From Paraburkholderia panacisoli (lineage in GTDB: Bacteria > Pseudomonadota > Gammaproteobacteria > Burkholderiales > Burkholderiaceae), in contig NZ_VTUZ01000022.1 of assembly GCF_008369935.1 (NCBI RefSeq), positions 1-64,000 of the forward strand: a DNA stretch of 64,000 nucleotides. Reading direction: 5' to 3'. This document shows positions 61,646 through 64,000 of the stretch, one piece after another. Under the pieces are notes generated by a model. The model was not told the DNA's origin, made no database searches, and saw only the letters and a list, made by a program, of their open reading frames with translations. Positions within the stretch are counted from its first letter, which is position 1; every line of letters begins with the position of its first letter. The position numbers were made by a program, and so were the translations under genes.

Positions 61646-62940
61646 GCGTGATCGTCCCTTGGGTTGTCGTCGTGGTCATCGGCTGCGTCGTCATCGCCGT
61701 CGTCCGCGTCGTCGTGATCGAGCGCGCCGTCTTCGTCGGCATCGCCGTCCAACGACGCGTCGTAGCCGTCTTCCTCATAATACGTGTCGTCGAACTCGCC
61801 CGCTTCGTCGCGCCCCAGACCGAGCGCCGCGGACAGCGCCTCGATGTCTTCCGGCACATCGGCGCGCCATTGCATCGTGCGGCCGGTTTGCGGATGAATC
61901 AGCCCGAGCCGCCACGCATGCAGCGCCTGCCGCGCGAAGCCGCCGGGCAGCGGCGTGACCGAGCGCTTGCCGCGCGCGCGCCCGTACACCGGATCGCCGA
62001 GCAGCGGATGGCCGATGTGCGCGCAATGCACGCGAATCTGATGGGTGCGACCGGTTTCCAGATCGCAGTGAATCGCCGTGACCGGCTGACGCTGCCAGAT
62101 CGCCGAGTCGACGCGGCGAAAATGCGTGCGCGCCGGCTTGCCCGCCGCGCTCGTCACCACCGCCATGCGGGTGCGCTCGCGCGGATCGCGGCCGATCGGC
62201 GCGTCGATCGTGCCTTCCTCCGGCATGTTGCCCCACACCAGCGCGAGATAGCGGCGCTTCACCGTGCGCGCCTGCAACTGGCGCACGAGGTCGGTCTGCG
62301 CTTCGAGCGTGCGCGCCACCACCATCAGACCGGAGGTTTCCTTGTCGAGCCGGTGCACGATGCCCGCGCGCGGCAGCCCCGCCGCCGCGTCGCCGTAACG
62401 GTACAGCAGGCCATTGAGCACGGTGCCGCTCCAGTTGCCGGCCGCCGGATGCACGACCATGCCGGCCGGCTTGTTGATGACCACGAGCGTGTCGTCTTCG
62501 TAGACGATGTCGAGCGGCACCGGCTCGGGCGTGAATGCGAGCTGCTCCGGCAGCAGATCGGGCACGAGCTCGATGGTCGCGCCGAGCGGCACCGGCTGGC
62601 GGATCTTCGCCGGCTTACCGTCGACCCGCACGCGCTCGGCTTCGATCCAGCTTTGCAGACGGTTGCGCGAGAACTCGGGAAACACGCGCGCGAGCACCTT
62701 GTCGAGGCGCTCGCCCGCCAGTTCGTCCGGCACGACGACGTTGCGCGGACTCTCGTCCGCCACGCGGCTCGCCACGGTCGGCACCATGGACGGCGCGGCT
62801 GCGGCCGCGAGCGCATCGCTGCCGAGATCGTCGTCGAGGGAATCGACGCCCAACGCGTCGGAGGGGTTGGCGCTTACGCTATAATCTTCGTTGCTATTCC
62901 GGGCACCGGTTGCGGCGCCTGGAGTATTTGAGCGGGTCAT
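61642..62940 (-). CDS. rluD: 23S rRNA pseudouridine synthase RluD
   Basis: A 432-residue synthase that isomerises uridines 1911, 1915 and 1917 of helix 69 in 23S rRNA. An S4-like domain ([20 protein letters not shown]) precedes the catalytic domain, with the nucleophile Asp in [20 protein letters not shown]. The N-terminus (about 65 residues, Ser/Asp/Ala-rich) and the C-terminus (the last 55 residues, mostly Asp with Glu and His, for example [20 protein letters not shown]) are additions not seen in the 326-residue E. coli enzyme. It is divergent from bamD by 38 bp and coupled to pgeF. Confidence 0.93.
   Translation of the reverse strand: MTRSNTPGAATGARNSNEDYSVSANPSDALGVDSLDDDLGSDALAAAAAPSMVPTVASRVADESPRNVVVPDELAGERLDKVLARVFPEFSRNRLQSWIEAERVRVDGKPAKIRQPVPLGATIELVPDLLPEQLAFTPEPVPLDIVYEDDTLVVINKPAGMVVHPAAGNWSGTVLNGLLYRYGDAAAGLPRAGIVHRLDKETSGLMVVARTLEAQTDLVRQLQARTVKRRYLALVWGNMPEEGTIDAPIGRDPRERTRMAVVTSAAGKPARTHFRRVDSAIWQRQPVTAIHCDLETGRTHQIRVHCAHIGHPLLGDPVYGRARGKRSVTPLPGGFARQALHAWRLGLIHPQTGRTMQWRADVPEDIEALSAALGLGRDEAGEFDDTYYEEDGYDASLDGDADEDGALDHDDADDGDDDAADDHDDNPRDDHA
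62880..62885 (+). promoter_or_regulatory. Candidate -10 box for bamD
   Basis: A perfect TATAAT on the plus strand lies about 95 bp upstream of the bamD ATG, inside the first codons of the divergent rluD gene. No good -35 is seen at 16-18 bp, so this is tentative. Confidence 0.35.
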
Positions 62941-62978
62941 TGAGTCTGGGTCACCTGGACGTAAAGCTAGACTGGAAA

Positions 62979-63839
62979 ATGCGAGCCTTGAACACCATCA
63001 CTGAAGCGGCGATCAATTTGGCGGCCATCAAGAAGGCGGCCCGGAAAGTGGCCGGATACATTGCATGCGCCGCGGCCGTCACCGTCGTTGCGGCTTGCCA
63101 CGGCCTGCCGGAAAAGACCGACGAAACGGCAACGTGGAATAACAACAAATTATATACGGAGGCGAACGACGCCCTGACCGGTGGTGATTTCGGCAAGTGC
63201 GCGAAGTATTTCGAAATGCTCGAAGGCCGCGATCCGTTTGGCCATTTCGCACAGCAGGCGCAGATCAACGTCGCGTACTGCAACTGGAAAGACAACGAAA
63301 ACGCCGCCGCCGATCAGGCGATCGACCGCTTCATCCAGCTGCACCCGGATCATCCGGACATCGCTTACGCGTACTACCTGAAGGGCATGATCCACTTCAA
63401 CGACGACCTCGGTCTGTTCGGCCGCTTCTCCGGCCAGGACATGAGCGAGCGCGATCCGAAGTCGCTGCGCGAGTCGTATGACGCGTTCAAGGTCGTGGTC
63501 GACCGCTACCCGAACAGCAAGTACGCGCCGGACGCTGCGCAACGCATGCGCTACATCGTGAACGCGCTGGCGTCGCACGAAGTCCACGCGGCCGATTACT
63601 ACTACCGCCGTGGCGCTTATGTCGCCGCGATCAACCGCGCACAACTGGCGTTGCGCGAGTACAAGAACGCACCGGCTATCGAAGACGCGCTGCACATCAT
63701 GATGCTGTCGTACGAGAAGCTGAACCAGCCGCAACTGGCCGACGACACCAAGCGCGTGCTGGCCGGCACCTTCCCGGATAGCCCGTACATCACGGGCCAC
63801 GCACGGCCGGGCACGCAGAAGTCGTGGTGGCAGTTCTAA
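62979..63839 (+). CDS. bamD: Outer membrane assembly lipoprotein BamD
   Basis: A 286-residue outer-membrane lipoprotein of the BAM complex, which inserts beta-barrel proteins. The signal peptide ends in a lipobox (TVVAAC, Cys at about 40), after an unusually long N-region ([20 protein letters not shown]). The mature part consists of TPR-like repeats: [60 protein letters not shown] and [21 protein letters not shown] strong hairpin terminator follows. An ATG further downstream could give a shorter leader. It is divergent from rluD. Confidence 0.95.
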   Translation: MRALNTITEAAINLAAIKKAARKVAGYIACAAAVTVVAACHGLPEKTDETATWNNNKLYTEANDALTGGDFGKCAKYFEMLEGRDPFGHFAQQAQINVAYCNWKDNENAAADQAIDRFIQLHPDHPDIAYAYYLKGMIHFNDDLGLFGRFSGQDMSERDPKSLRESYDAFKVVVDRYPNSKYAPDAAQRMRYIVNALASHEVHAADYYYRRGAYVAAINRAQLALREYKNAPAIEDALHIMMLSYEKLNQPQLADDTKRVLAGTFPDSPYITGHARPGTQKSWWQF

Positions 63840-63869
63840 CGCGCGCCACGCACTGACACTCCCCGCTGC

Positions 63870-63909
63870 AAACAGAAACGCCACGACCTCGGTCGTGGCG
63901 TTTCTGTTT
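63870..63909. terminator. Bidirectional terminator after bamD
   Basis: AAACAGAAACGCCACGACC (63870-63888) pairs perfectly over 19 bp with GGTCGTGGCGTTTCTGTTT (63891-63909). It starts 30 bp after the bamD stop and, with A and T ends, should work both ways. Confidence 0.9.
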
Positions 63910-64000
63910 GTGCGTGGCTTTTTCTCGTGCGAGGCCCGCGCAGCCGGCCCCACGTCACCGCGTCAGTTCGACGGGCCTCAGTCCCGTTCGAACAACGCGA

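Overview
This is chromosomal DNA from a beta-proteobacterium of the Burkholderiaceae, most likely Paraburkholderia or a close Burkholderia relative. The DNA is GC-rich. The block ppiD, hupB, lon, clpX, clpP, tig is in the usual Burkholderiales arrangement. There is a phaC-phaA-phaB-phaR polyhydroxybutyrate operon, a second BktB-type thiolase, and an ompR/envZ pair of the Burkholderia type. No rRNA, CRISPR array, insertion sequence, integrase or phage gene was seen, so this looks like core chromosome with a few accessory patches.

Layout. 1-9.4 kb: protein quality control on the minus strand (PpiD foldase, tRNA-Asp, tRNA-Val, HU, Lon, ClpX, ClpP, trigger factor). 9.9-17.3 kb: glycerate kinase, MarR regulator, a DUF3999 envelope protein, tRNA-Leu, an NDUFAF6-like squalene/phytoene-synthase-fold protein, a Tat-exported DUF1501 protein and a small secreted protein. 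17.5-21.2 kb: OmpR/EnvZ separated by a tandem hairpin array, then ahpC and a frameshifted ahpD. 21.3-28.6 kb: ispF/ispD, mfd, argE and a threonine-dehydratase-like enzyme. 28.7-33.5 kb: mscL and a three-gene histidine kinase/response regulator cassette. 33.9-38.9 kb: an unknown protein, an AsmA-family protein with a translationally coupled 41-aa ORF, and the FetAB-type ABC exporter. 39-46 kb: a secreted protein, then the NHEJ operon ku-ligD plus a small disordered protein, and a cytochrome P450. 46.2-54.8 kb: serB, two small membrane proteins, a cystathionine beta-lyase family enzyme, a secreted Ala/Pro-rich protein, bktB, a PfkB sugar kinase, rimO and a DusC-type synthase. 55.3-60.2 kb: the PHB operon. 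60.8-63.9 kb: pgeF/rluD, divergent from bamD.

How the genes work together. Trigger factor, ClpXP, Lon and PpiD form a folding and degradation set. AhpC, with AhpD if intact, handles peroxides. PhaA and PhaB feed 3-hydroxybutyryl-CoA to PhaC; BktB can supply longer ketoacyl-CoA, and PhaR reports granule state. Ku and LigD repair double-strand breaks. RluD, RimO, DusC and three tRNAs serve translation.

No clearly new large system is visible. The most notable items are the hairpin array between ompR and envZ, the ahpD frameshift, two overlooked small hydrophobic proteins (41 and 43 aa), the NDUFAF6-like protein without a prenyl-synthase active site, the CHASE3 kinase / Rcp1-like regulator / double-receiver kinase cassette, and the disordered protein at the end of the NHEJ operon.
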